Source: Isoetes taiwanensis
Taxonomy: Eukaryota > Streptophyta > Lycopodiopsida > Isoetales > Isoetaceae
Assembly (NCBI GenBank): GCA_021234155.1
Contig: JAJEKV010000066.1
Span: forward strand, 5,097,360-5,161,359
Direction of reading: 5' to 3'
DNA: 64,000 nucleotides
Within the stretch, counting starts at the first letter, position 1. Every line of letters begins with the position of its first letter. Positions 43,931-56,400 of this stretch are shown here, one piece after another. Position numbers and translations under genes: made by a program. The notes beneath the pieces were generated by a model. It did no database searches. It worked only from the letters and a program-made list of their open reading frames with translations, and was not told where the DNA came from.

Positions 43931-46900
43931 AAAACATGCACCCAGAGAGCATTATGTGCTTTACATGTATTTGAATCCTTTCCTAAACATACACTATATA
44001 TTAGTCACCAATGCCCATTCTATTTTTAGAATTATAATTCCTGGTTTCATTTTTAGAAATATAGTTTTGTGTAGTTTTGCAGAGAAGTGAAATGGATCTT
44101 GGCCTACTAGCTAAAGTGCAATCTACACCTTCCGCTTCTCTAACTCTAATCCCCGATGCCCCACCTGCTCAAGCCCTCCTAAGACCTTGCATGGATGCAA
44201 GAGCAATCATATAAACGTTTCAACAAAAGTTTCCTCTAAGCAAAATTGTGCCCTCCGATGGAAATGTAAACAGATTTTATAGGTCATTGGAATGGTCATT
44301 GAATGGTTCATCGGATACAACAGTCAAATGGGGATCTCGGCCCATTCATCAGCCTTCATGTCCTTCCAGACCCGCACCCGATTGCCCTGGAGGGCAAATC
44401 AGCTGATACCCTACCATAGCTATCCTCCACTTCATTGGCTTTTCGGCTCCATCCAATGAGAGATGTTTCCACCCAACCTTAATATTAGCGTTCCATGCCC
44501 AACGGTTGATTTAATATTTAAATGCCTTCTTGCTCGACAAAGTTAAAACAGGGATCGTCTGCAAATTATGCCAAAACCATGGCGAGGTGAACCAGTGGAA
44601 AGGACTGATGGTAAAACCATGGTCATGCACCCCAAAGAAAGGGCTCATTACACAGGACCAGGGCGCTGCCGCATGTTGGCCCCGCTGTGGTGCGCAATGA
44701 TGAAGTTGTAGGAGAAACGAAACACATGGAGCCAAAAGCTTGATGCTAGGTGTGTACTATATTGATGTAAATAGGGTTGTGTGTAAGACCCAAAGAACCC
44801 TTGTAATAAACCACAAACACCCCTACCCCTGACTTCTAAAATCACAAATGCCCCCTGACAAAATGTCTTCTAAAACCCATACGTTAGGGGCATTCTGGCG
44901 GGTCTTAATAAAAGTTAGCATGTTGTGAATTAGTATTGTAGTTTCCTTGTAAAACAAAATGGACCCACCCTGGAATCACTGTTAGGGCTGAGCCACGAGG
45001 CAAGCAATGTAGCTAAGACATGTAGATCACTTACAAACTAGAAGGGCAAGCGAAAATGGAGACTTTGAAGTAGCCTGAATGTAGTTTTATTATAGAAGAT
45101 ATATTTAGTTAGTAATCCTAGGCACAATGTCTATTATGGTCAAGTCTCTATTGGATTTGAGTGAAATATAGATGTGTATATCAGCATTGGTTTCTATAGT
45201 GATTAAGTAAATAGAGAATGGAATATGCTGGCGGATGTACAAATGTAAAGCCAATAGTTGAGAAACAGTCCATGGTGGAGAGCCCGGATACATGTGCCTG
45301 GCTAATTGGCAAAATAGACTGAATTCTTTTGGAAATAGCAATCGCTAAAAGTCAGTTCTAGCCAAAACGGAAGCATCCACATCTCTGGCTAAAAGTGTTT
45401 GCAGTCTGTTAGATAAAACATGCCCTCAAGCAGGTAGGACAGACTATAATAAACACTGTTGAAAGTATATGAATTATAACATCACAAAGCCTGATGGGGA
45501 CCTTTCAAACATTTATAAACATGGAAATTATCCCAGCAGAAAAGAAACATTTTAAACTTAGTCCATCCACCACCCAGTGGGTCACCCTGGTACATTGTCT
45601 ACCAAATATAAGGAACAAAAAGGCGGATTTGTTATGAAATTGATTATATGAATGTGTCAAAGACCTCGGCGCACTAATTTACCCAGGCTGTGACCGCTTC
45701 GATGCGACTTGCACCAACTGCTGTTTTGAAGCCCCAAACAAAGAGAGACTATTGTGCCATAATATGACAATATTGAACTTCCTCATATTTGCATGCAATG
45801 TGTAGAGATTTGACGACAACTTGTTTTAAACGGAAAACAGAGGAGACTACGGTATTATACAACAGGAGACTATGGATGTCGAGTAGAAATACATATATAA
45901 TCAGCAGAAAGTACCACCATAGAAATGCCAAGACAAGGGCCGGGTCATGTTCAAATGCAAGCCAAGGAAATCAAATAGGAAGATATATACCATGGATGTC
46001 TCATACACCACAATCTAAAGAATTGAAAATATGAATCATTCAGTCAGAAGCAAACGAATAGTCTCCCTTCTAATGATTGGGGAAATGTCACAAATCTAGC
46101 TCTAGAAGCTATATCATATAGGCCAGAATAACCCCTGCATTGTTGGGGTTTGCTGTTCACTTTTAAACCAAAGGAATGAATAATTTAAAGTATGATACAT
46201 CTCGATCTAAATAACTAAACTAAGGTGATGAACTCCTTTGAGTCCCTTGTTTGTCCGATATTATTTGGCCTGATGGGGTTGTTGACACAATCAGCCATGG
46301 TTGTTAAAAAGGAATGATACCGCGACAAATTAAGACACACCTGTCATAGCTCGAGATTAGTCCGAGCATCAAAATTTCAATTTGGATCTCTTGGATATCT
46401 TCACAAATAGATCTGATGCCAAGCATTGGTAACATCTAACAATAATATTATCTCCCGGCCTGTATGATCGGCACTCTAAATAAATACAATTTCCAATCTT
46501 ATCCCTTAGAGAACAATTGAGGGAAGCTGCTCCAACCAAGGTGGTCAAATCGAAATTGTTACATGCCATGAGAAACCTCCTCGATGCCTCTTTATCGCAA
46601 CATGCAGGAGCAATGAAAGAGGACCTGAACTCAAAAATTAAGATACAAATATAGTTTGATTTTACTGTCTTGTTGTGGTAAGTTCTTTGTATTATGCAAT
46701 CTGTCGAGAAAACACATGATTAGAAAGAATTGCTAGACATGAATGCATCTTCATCTTCGCAATCAACACCGCCATAGAGAAACCAAGTACATGCAGGAAA
46801 GCAACAACAGTTTAGTATATGTCACAATAAATCTTTCTATTGTAGATATCGATAAAGCCTTGTTTATTGTATACCATGAGAAAAATTGAATGAGCAGCAC

Positions 46901-47954
46901 CGAAGATTCAGGCTTAAGACATCTAGAATATAAGAATCTGAAAGTCTTCATGAGACATAATGTTGAACGTGCAGGATGTATATTCTCCTGATCCATATCC
47001 ACAGATCTTCCGGGCTTCATCAAGCTGCCCCTCTCCGCCATGTTCCCCACGACATCCTACTTTATCAAAATGCAAGATGCAAAGACAATTAATCATACTT
47101 TTGGTCAAGGAGCATCTCTAAAGAAAATGCCAGATCGTGAGGAGCTGCAAACCACAAACCACCAAAGTCAAAGTGGAAAAGTAATTGTATGATCATGTGA
47201 TGGAGAACATAATGTCACCTGTGATAAAGGAGACTGTGGTTTCCAAAACCACTCTAGAACTAAACGAAGTTCAAAACCCACCGAACTTTGTAAAGATGAA
47301 CCAGCTCAAAGTATAATAATGAAATACACCGATCGTTTCCATCCCGAGAATATAAGAAGATGAACTAAAGGTATAAAGCTTACACTAAGTGAGGTCGAGG
47401 AAGAATTTAGATAAAATGTGGCATGAAGATGCCCGTTGGAAGCAATTCCCCTATGTCACACCAAGTTTGATGTGTTCATTAAGCATCACTACCGAATAAC
47501 CATACCACTGCTGCACCAAGAGGTGATAATCGCATTTCCTATGAGAGCCTATAAGGTCAGTCCTCCATGAGATTTTAAGTCCCCATGGTATCTACAAAAA
47601 TACTTAACATCCAATGGCATGTTCACTAAAGAAATGATGTAAAGACACCAAGGCATGTATTTGGTAAGCTGTGTGATTCATGCACAATAAGAAATTGGAA
47701 TTATATCCTGGGCTTGACCTTCAAAGTCGTATTAGCCGGAGGAATCATCCTTTTGTTGCCAAGTGGCTAGAAAGTTATTCCATCGCCCACATCTCTCCGA
47801 TACCTATTCTCAACCGAGTGGTTGCCATACACACTTGGGTGATCTGGCAATCTAGAGTCAAAGTGATAGGCATATTCACCCCTTAGTCTTTAATCTAAAA
47901 CCGTATTTAGTAAGGCTTGTGGGTATGTAAGTACAAAATTTGCTATAACGATAA
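43931..47954. other. Spacer, no gene assigned
   Basis: About 4 kb of AT-rich sequence. A minus-strand frame of 95 codons (46763-47050) overlaps a GC-richer patch and is unassigned. No repeat of families A-D was seen. Confidence 0.4.
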
Positions 47955-48092
47955 CAAGATTCGCAAAATACTATAAGATTTCAAGCTAATACTATATGGT
48001 GTTGATTCTGCAAAATAATACAATTGCGAGGGGCTCACGCCCCACGCCAGCCCCCGTGAATAAGTGCAACCCAAACCAAAGGGGTTTAAGGA
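47955..48092 (-). repeat. Repeat F, copy 2 (inverted)
   Basis: This is the reverse complement of parts of 16225-16380: 'gcaaaatactataagattt' at about 47965-47983 and 'acccaaaccaaaggggttt' at about 48069-48088. Between them lies a GC-rich stretch (gaggggctcacgccccacg) absent from copy 1. Confidence 0.45.
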
Positions 48093-51000
48093 TTTTAATT
48101 TAAATGCATTGAGAATGCAATGGTTTGTGTTATTAATGTTAATGGTAATTATGTATTGATCGCTATATAAATTTTGACCCTTCTGCCCAAAAGAAAATAG
48201 AAACTTTAAGGGCGAATATTAATTATTAATTCAAGAGATTGTATTAAACATCATGACACGATTTTTATTTAATACAATGCATTTTAGCTGAAATAGTTTG
48301 TTGCAAATGTGACTATCTATCTCGGAGTATATGACAATGTTTTCATAAAGTTAGAAACATTGAAATGGACAAAATGGCCATCCAATCTAGTCCATAGCAT
48401 CGATGTGCCATCCCTGCATATACTTCCAGTAAAACATGAATGAATTTATTGTAAACATTGATCAAAGGATCTCAATAAAATATCCCGCACTGAGCATGCC
48501 GTACGTTGGCCTTTGGCATGCATCTCCTAAGAGTTCGCGACATAGCATAAGCATATGGATGAGGGTGCTCCCCATCACATCATCCAATTGGAGTTTGTTA
48601 ACAATGCCCCTGTATAATCCTTCCATGAAATATCAATTTTCATCACAAGATTGTGCCACAGCAACGATGTATATACATCAGTTCTTATTTCCATGTGCAT
48701 TCTGCGGGTACAAGTCAAAGAGTCACAACATTTCAAATTAGCAATTTGTTGAATGATCGTTTCCATGTGTATGAAGTTTGTTTCATTGCATCAAACGCCC
48801 AATTAGCCTATATAAACTCTATGGCAAGAAAAATCCATGAGATGATCGCCAGAATGTAAATTTATCCAACCCGTGAAGAATAAGAGACCCGGAGTCTCTA
48901 CCGTAGATTCTAAAGGTTTCGCCTCACCAGAGAAGGAGTACCGCTTGTCATAACAATTCCTTGTCACAGATAACTCGCTGGCTTCTAATGCATCATCCAA
49001 GAATCCCATCCTCACAAAGTTTGTTAAACTCTCAAGAAACCTATGTATTCTCATCATATCGCAACGCCATTTCAAAATGAAAACACAAGGGATCACAAAA
49101 ACGGTAGGCTTTTTCCAGCAGTAATTTCAATCGCCGATGCTAACACGCACCATATGGCCCCGCATCAACTAGGGATTATTCAACAACATGCCTTGTAAAG
49201 TGTATGAATGATATAGGCATTAAGAAACAAATGATGCAGATCAAAACGCTCTAAAATACAAGAGATACCGGCTTGATTGAAGCCCAGCATTATGCAATGA
49301 CGCTCAACAAGATCCGGATCTAAAGATATCGACCTTCACTCTCAAGCTTCCTTTCAAAAATTTAACCAACGAAGTAGAGACTATTCACAAGCCCTCGATG
49401 AGCCAACTCAAAGGATCATATACAATTCTAATATTTCAAAGTAATTTCTAGATGACAAAACATAAGCAGGAATTAGCATCCGATGACAATTAATTTGGAG
49501 TTTTGTATAGAAAGAACAAAGGTATGTAAAGGAGTCAAAACAATCAAAATCATATACTGGGACAAGAATCGGGGAGTGGTCGTCGATTAGTGGAAGTGCC
49601 GCAAACTTGTTTCCACGCATGCCCTATGCTCTTCCTAAAGTTGCAATAAAAATTTATTACCATCATTTCAAAGACTGCTATGATGATGTGTACATGTGGA
49701 TAGGGATTGGATTTCAACCTCCATCTCCTCGCCTCACTCAGCCTGCCCGCCACAACACTCTCCGCCACTAGCCTTGACAAGCCACAAAAGTTCCTTCATA
49801 CGTAATGCACCCAAAGTAAAGATCAAGCAAATTGCCCAAGCCCATGAGAAAATGAGCTGGAAGAAAGTCTAAGATACTGAAATCAGTCACCGCCTTTGGT
49901 ATCCGCGAAACCCAAATCCAAACACCAAGATACAAGACGCCGATGAAGAAAGCAAAATGCAACCGAAATTACTGGAGAAGAAATGCAACCAACCCGGCGA
50001 ATACTTCGCTTTACAGCCCCAAATTATCGAGGCCGTGACGGCAAAGATCCTTGCAAGAGAAGAATTCCAACAAATACTTCAAAGGGCCGATTTGGATAGG
50101 TAATCATCTCAAGTGCATTCACCGACTCCCAGTCCGCTATAACCATATGTGAAGAAAACGTTGTGCTGAAACTATCTCGGTGACTATGCTGCCCAGACAT
50201 ATCGCCTTGCTAAAATTGGGTCCAGTCCGCACCACGACCCCACAACGTCATAGAGTCATGGGAGAAACCATAGAAAGCACGTAAACAAAGAATACCCTCC
50301 GACTGAACTAACTTAGCCCATCATGGGCCAAAAACACTGGCCGAGTCTGATCTCACAAGAAGGAGTTTGGTTGTATAGTTTGGAAGTTAGCTGAATGGAG
50401 ATCCTCAGTGTTCAACTGCAGTTTGTGCGTTTCTTCCGAGACAAATCGATGCTCGAATGTTGATGAGGCTCAGCCAGCCGCCGTGCTGGATGCCTACAGT
50501 CATTGTTCCCAACACATAACCCCAAAATGGTTATTTTGAGGCTTGTACGTCTAAGAATATGATAGCTACAAAGAAAAAATGTATAACAATATAATAAAGA
50601 ATATATGGCTATATGGGTCTAAACCATTGAATTAGGCACTCAAAATTAGTTTGCTGCACCCAGATATACTAATTAGCATACCCCATCAAATACAATCCAT
50701 GAAATCATGGAAAACCTTTAGGAACGACAAAAATATAAAAGAAACTGTTATTATGCTAGATATTTGCTAATGCACCGCAAGAAAGAATCATCAGGTCTAT
50801 CCGTTAGTTCCTACTTTGTTGAGAAATAGACCCAATTATTTAGCAACATAATCACACTTATTCCATGCCAATGCATCATGCTATTTAAGATTCAAGAACA
50901 TAAGATCGCAGGAGTATTCCACAACAAAACAACAAATCCAAATATAAAGAGGTCCAAATTTTGTCTTCGTGGAAATTGATATCAAATCAAGACCTGCTAT

Positions 51001-53470
51001 TAATTTGTTGCCACCAGAATTCAGGGTCCCTTCGCGCACTTCCGGTCTAAGTAATGGGGAAGTTTAGGAGATTTTCCTGAAAGCAAGATAATGATGGAAA
51101 GTTTCCACGGATTTGAGCCATGCTAATAATCTAAGATACATGCACGGAACATCTCAATGAAATGTATTTGAACTCCTGAATCGCATATTTGAATGACAAA
51201 CAAAATATCTCTGCTTATTATACTTTCAATACAAACTTCTGGCAAGAGTAAAAGCGGATAAAAGTACCTGGAGTATCTACAGAAATATGAAGAAGAAAGT
51301 ATGAAAGATAGAGGAAATAACTTCCTGCATGTTCGAATCTATCAGATAAAATGCAAGCACGCCCATCCCTATACCAGGACCGCAAGTCCTGATCTAGATA
51401 CTGGCAATAGTTTCATTATTAACCATGAAGAAACAATACATGTGAGAAACAATGAATACAAACAAATAAATGGATCATGGGCAATTCAGTTGTTTTACCA
51501 TCAACCCAAGTGCTTATGATGAAGTCGAAGGAAGGTTCCCACCAACAAATAACAGGCTGGACTTACCATGTGTGGATACATCAACAAAGACGCTCCAAGG
51601 ATTTGCCTCGATGTCTCGCAGACTATTTTAGCAATTGGATGGAAGCAACCCGATACAAAACCAAATTGCAGGACAAGCTCGACACTTGCTTTCTAATATG
51701 TTGAAGACAGCTGCACCCATAAGTTAAACTGAAGGTGGAAAATGTTGACCTTGAGGCCGGATCGTGTATAACAAAAATTAAAGAAAGGGACATAATACCT
51801 TATGATCGCAGATATGGCGAAGGTGGGACTGGAGATTTTGGGCTGCCTCGCATTAGAAGCCTGGCAACATTTTAGGCATACCAAATATCTCAAAGGAGTC
51901 GCTTTTATTTCATAACTCTAGAAGAAGAAATAGATCTTAAAACATCCACCACATATGTATGTTTTATAAAATGGCTAGACATGTGATATTGCACTCTATT
52001 CATGCATACCAAAGAAGCATACGCAGATCGTTTTATGCACATTTCTAAGATTCCATTTGCCTTGTCGCTCCCTGCTATAGAATGGCACCAATTAGGAAAT
52101 AAAGATATGGATTCAAAACATGCCCACATGATCAAATAGCTTATGTTTGATGGATTGAGATTGCCAAAGCCGGTTACACGTGAAAATAAGTTGCCACCTA
52201 AGGCAAAGATGGTGTACTGCCCATAATTTGTTGCCAAAAATTGCATGAACTCGAGCCCAAATAAAAGTAAAGAATGGGAACAAATTGTGTTCTTTTGTGA
52301 ATGCAGAATTGAACAATATGTGCTACCTGGCACCTCGCTTGCTAATTATTCCAAAGATGAGCTGCTGCCACCAAGCAAGCTCGCAAAATTGAGCCTTCTA
52401 CAAAATCAATTCCACCGAAAACAAATAGAGATCAATCTTAAAAAATTTATGAAGTCATAGAACTGCATAGACCCGGCGGCGCATAGAACTAAGACCTGGA
52501 GCCGGATCTATTCTAGATTTTCACGGTTTGGCTTAAATATACTTCAAAATGCTCTAGCCGGTCAGAATCCAATTCAATGTCCAACAACCTCAAGGCAGCT
52601 GGCCCACTTCAAACCCAAAATGAACTTAAGAGGAACAAAATGTTTCCGGCCATGGTATTACATGCCGAAAACAAAAAATTCTTGCATCAACGATGCAGGT
52701 GGGCACCCGAGGCCCAATCACTGCAAGAAACCAAGATGGGGCCCAAAAGTTTCAAACCCAGCCCTCGCGGATTTGATGCACACAGCAAGCAAAGGTGGGA
52801 TTTGCACAAATCATGCCAAGAACTTCCACAAAACCAATAACGGAACCCTTCGACCCATCGAACAGGTCGGTATGAAAGCGACGGTTAGTCAAGATTCAGC
52901 CTTATCCGCCAATGTTACACGGTCAGTATTTCTTTTGTGGATCGGCGTTATTGCTGGTCAAACGACATCAATCTTGTTCCGGGCCTTGTCAAGACTGTGA
53001 CAAAGAACATTTTCCGCATCGCCCACGCAGCAATGTATCAATGGCTGAAATGCAGCTCTAACCGGCCCTGACAAGAGTCGAGTCGATATTGAAGATTCCA
53101 GTCTGCCCGGGCCCGGCTTGGCCATACGAACTGGCTGGCCATTTCCTTTATACAAAGATATAAATAAGCTCGAAAACAAAGTCTAAAATCATAGAAAAAG
53201 TCATGCAACCTTGGATTTTGAACATCAATTTTTCCTAGCCGTTAAACCTTTTACAACCTTAGAAATCATCCTTAAAACTAAAACATTTCTACTATGCCGG
53301 AACTTCCAAATTAACAAAGTAGATACTGCAATGTCAGGGTAAACACCAACACTTAGACATTGTGCGCACCTGCACCTACTATTCTATCATGGTATTCCAA
53401 TTGTCATTCATTGAGCCTGCTACATATCTTTATTTTGGGAGCCGGGTTCCTGCCGCGTGAACGGCCATGA
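48093..53470. other. Spacer, no gene assigned
   Basis: About 5.4 kb. Minus-strand frames at 48803-49096 (97 codons) and 51905-52333 (142 codons), and overlapping plus-strand frames at 52577-53000 (87 and 126 codons), are the longest. None shows a domain I trust. Confidence 0.35.
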
Positions 53471-53474
53471 TCTT

Positions 53475-53490
53475 ACGCCGCATGCGGCGT
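53475..53490. other. 16-bp perfect palindrome
   Basis: The sequence acgccgcatgcggcgt is its own reverse complement and is followed by ctttaacttt. It resembles a bacterial terminator or protein-binding site in a short GC-rich, CpG-rich patch (53450-53830), but no gene adjoins it. Confidence 0.4.
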
Positions 53491-56400
53491 CTTTAACTTT
53501 GCGTTTTCTAGTGGACGACAAGTGATTGATGGGCGAAAGTGAACTAACGAGGTTTGAATGCTGCGACATTTGGGATGGTGCACACGACCACTCCGCTCCT
53601 GGCCTCAGACGGCGGCGCTCAAGATCTCTTACTTGTTACGCCAAGGTTGAGCTTTGACGATTTTTGGTGCTCAAGCTTGAGCGGGTCGGGTGATCAGACA
53701 TGGTTTGTATCAGATAGCGCAAACTGGCAGTAAACTAAGAAGCCCCAGTTCTTACCGTTACCGCCAATCCGCTCAATCTTTCTCGACAACCGCGTGATTT
53801 TGTCGTGGGCAACCTGGGCCAATGGCGATTTCAGCCGTGTTTGGTAAGCCTCTGCCGTGAGCACTATCATATGCTCAAGATCTTTATTTAGGAAGACCTA
53901 ACACTTAAAATGCAAATGGAAGTTGCTAATTTAGATACAGTATATTGGTAAGAAGTCGAATCTAACTTTACATATACCTAAGTTTCTTTCTTCTTCATAT
54001 ATAACTCCTTTATGGCTAGATTGCATGAGAATTGAGCATTTCCATCAGCCTAAATGAACTCAACATGTAGTGAGTACAAGAGCCTAATCTTCGAAACTAG
54101 AAAATGATCAATCATCCTTTCATTATCTCTGCCATATTCCACTTGCTAAACCCGTGACCTGATAGCAGGTCAGTCAACAGTTTTAGGTATATTGGCATTA
54201 CCAAGTAGAGGTTACGGCATGTTTATTTTCCACCAAGTTTTGTTTGAAAGTTTCTATCTCGCTACATTTCTTGGAAATTAGCTTGGCCCTTGATGAGTTT
54301 ATGGATGTGCAACGGGCAAATTCTCCAGACCGATGTAATATAAGAATGCGGAATTGTGTGTTCATCCACGTATTTGCTCCTTGATCTGACATTTTCTCAC
54401 AAAACCGAGTCATCTATATTTTTGTTTAGATACTCAATTAGGAAACAAGGGCTATGTAACACCACAACGGCACCGCAACTTCAGCAAACACTAACACTAA
54501 CACTAACATGTAAGTTCCATTTGCTCTTTTCTCATGACCTTATTTGAAGCTTTACCAGTTTTTTGGGCGGGTATGTCTCCAGTGGAACATCGGAAGGGTA
54601 TTTGATGTTTCATATGCTCCTTATTTCAGTTCTTTTGTCTATTCTTGAAAACGAAAGGTATGATTTCTCCTATTGCAATTTCAATAATGCTGGTATCTTT
54701 CTTATTAAAATGGGATGATGTTGGGTTTGGGATGATGTTGCTCGCGCGAACGCATGTGCACGCCTGGCGCTCCCTATGACAGCTGGTTCAATCTTCAATG
54801 CCACTTTGAACTGGCCACGGATGGGAAAGAAAGTTTGACACAAACTATCCCTCTTTCATACGAATTTCTCACTCACTGCAAGTCAAATTTTTGCTCTCTC
54901 ATCTTAGCCCCACCCCAGTCCTCCTGGACTTGAGCACCGGGATAGCGCCAGCCTCTTCTAAGGTAAATGGATGCAAAGTAATGCACCCAAATTACATGTC
55001 TGCTACGCAAGAGTGTTTAGAAAATGCTTCTCGCTGTTTTTGATAGGAAAACTGCAGGTCATTGTTTCTCCAGGATTTTTGGGAAATCTTGAGCGATCTT
55101 TGAAGGTAATGGATAGAAAGTAATGGCACTGCAAGTTGCATGTCCAGAGTTATTTTTTCTATACGAATCTATGTCGATCTTGCCTCTGTAAACCTCGCTA
55201 GGACACACATTCATCAGTTAGCCTGTGTCGTGCTGGTTTCCGCCTCTCCTCGCGAACATGAAAACATAACAGGTGCTTTGCTTACCGCTGATATTTCCAT
55301 TTGTATTCTCATAGCACCCACTTACCATCCGCTTTTCTCGCTTAGGTCATTACCAGACTGAGACCGGTGGACAGTTTAAGGCTTTAATAAATTTTTCTCC
55401 CAATGGAACATCACTAGCTACCCACCATCTCACCCTAGAGGTGCACCACTTGCTTTAAAATGTGTTTGTAAGCCCCACTATAATTTGCTTATTCTATGCA
55501 CCATCGCCCTTGAGCCTGCTACCGCACGCTTATAGGTGGGAGGTGCTCTAAAACACGAACCCAGTTCTCAATTAGCTGCCTTGCTATCTCATCTTGATGC
55601 CAAGGGTCGGGATCGCAACTTCAAAGACCATCTAACCTCCTTGCAACTTATCGGACAAATAGAAGAGTCTACACGAAAAACACGGCGGCCGAGTAGGTAA
55701 CCATTCAAAAATCGTGCAGGATTTTATTCTATGTCTTTTGTATATCTGATTTGCACGCCTTATTTCTTGGTATTTACAAAAGCGATGCCCGGAAAACTTT
55801 CAATTTTGTGGATGCTTTAGTCTAAACTCCATGTTTTTATTTAAATCACACCATACCTGTATATATATTATCGCATAACGACGTAGCTTTTGTTTTCTCG
55901 ATATTTCAAGGTTGGTTGTTTGTTATATTCTCAAAGGTGCATGTTTGACACAAAATTTTTGTATATTCCTCCAAAGCGATCTTTATATCACTGGATCAAT
56001 ATCATTGTTTACCAAGTTCTCTAACAAGCCAAAATGTGGCCAATGGTGGATTCACATTGAAGAAAGGATGGAACCGTGCTTTGAGTGCCATGTGATTGTA
56101 GGCTGAAATTTTGTCATGTATGCTTTGTGGAGCTCTATATGTGCTCTCTTGTCAGTAACCTCAATTGCCACCCTCAATAACGATTTCTTTGGTTTGGCCA
56201 TTATTAAGACTAGAACCCTATGTCCCCTACATTTGAATTACCACTTTATGAAGTGCTTAGATTAGTCAAGATCCGCTAAGAATGATGTCTTTAGCTCGCC
56301 ACCTCAGAATTGCCTGGTCTTGCCAAAATGGTAGTTCAACCGCATATGAGTTTTAAGTTTGTCAATCTCCAAGCCACCCACTTGGCGCGTAATATTTCTG

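Noticed and set aside
48803-49096. Minus-strand frame with a stretch resembling a PPR repeat (GFLDDALEASELS)
   Set aside because: Only one weak match of about 13 residues, with no second 35-residue unit before or after it.
51905-52333. 142-codon minus-strand frame
   Set aside because: Considered as a PPR or membrane protein, but no repeat period or helix pattern holds. A second frame overlaps it on the same strand (52113-52316).
54489-54506. Three cactaa units as a possible telomeric repeat
   Set aside because: The motif differs from plant telomere repeats and there are only three units.
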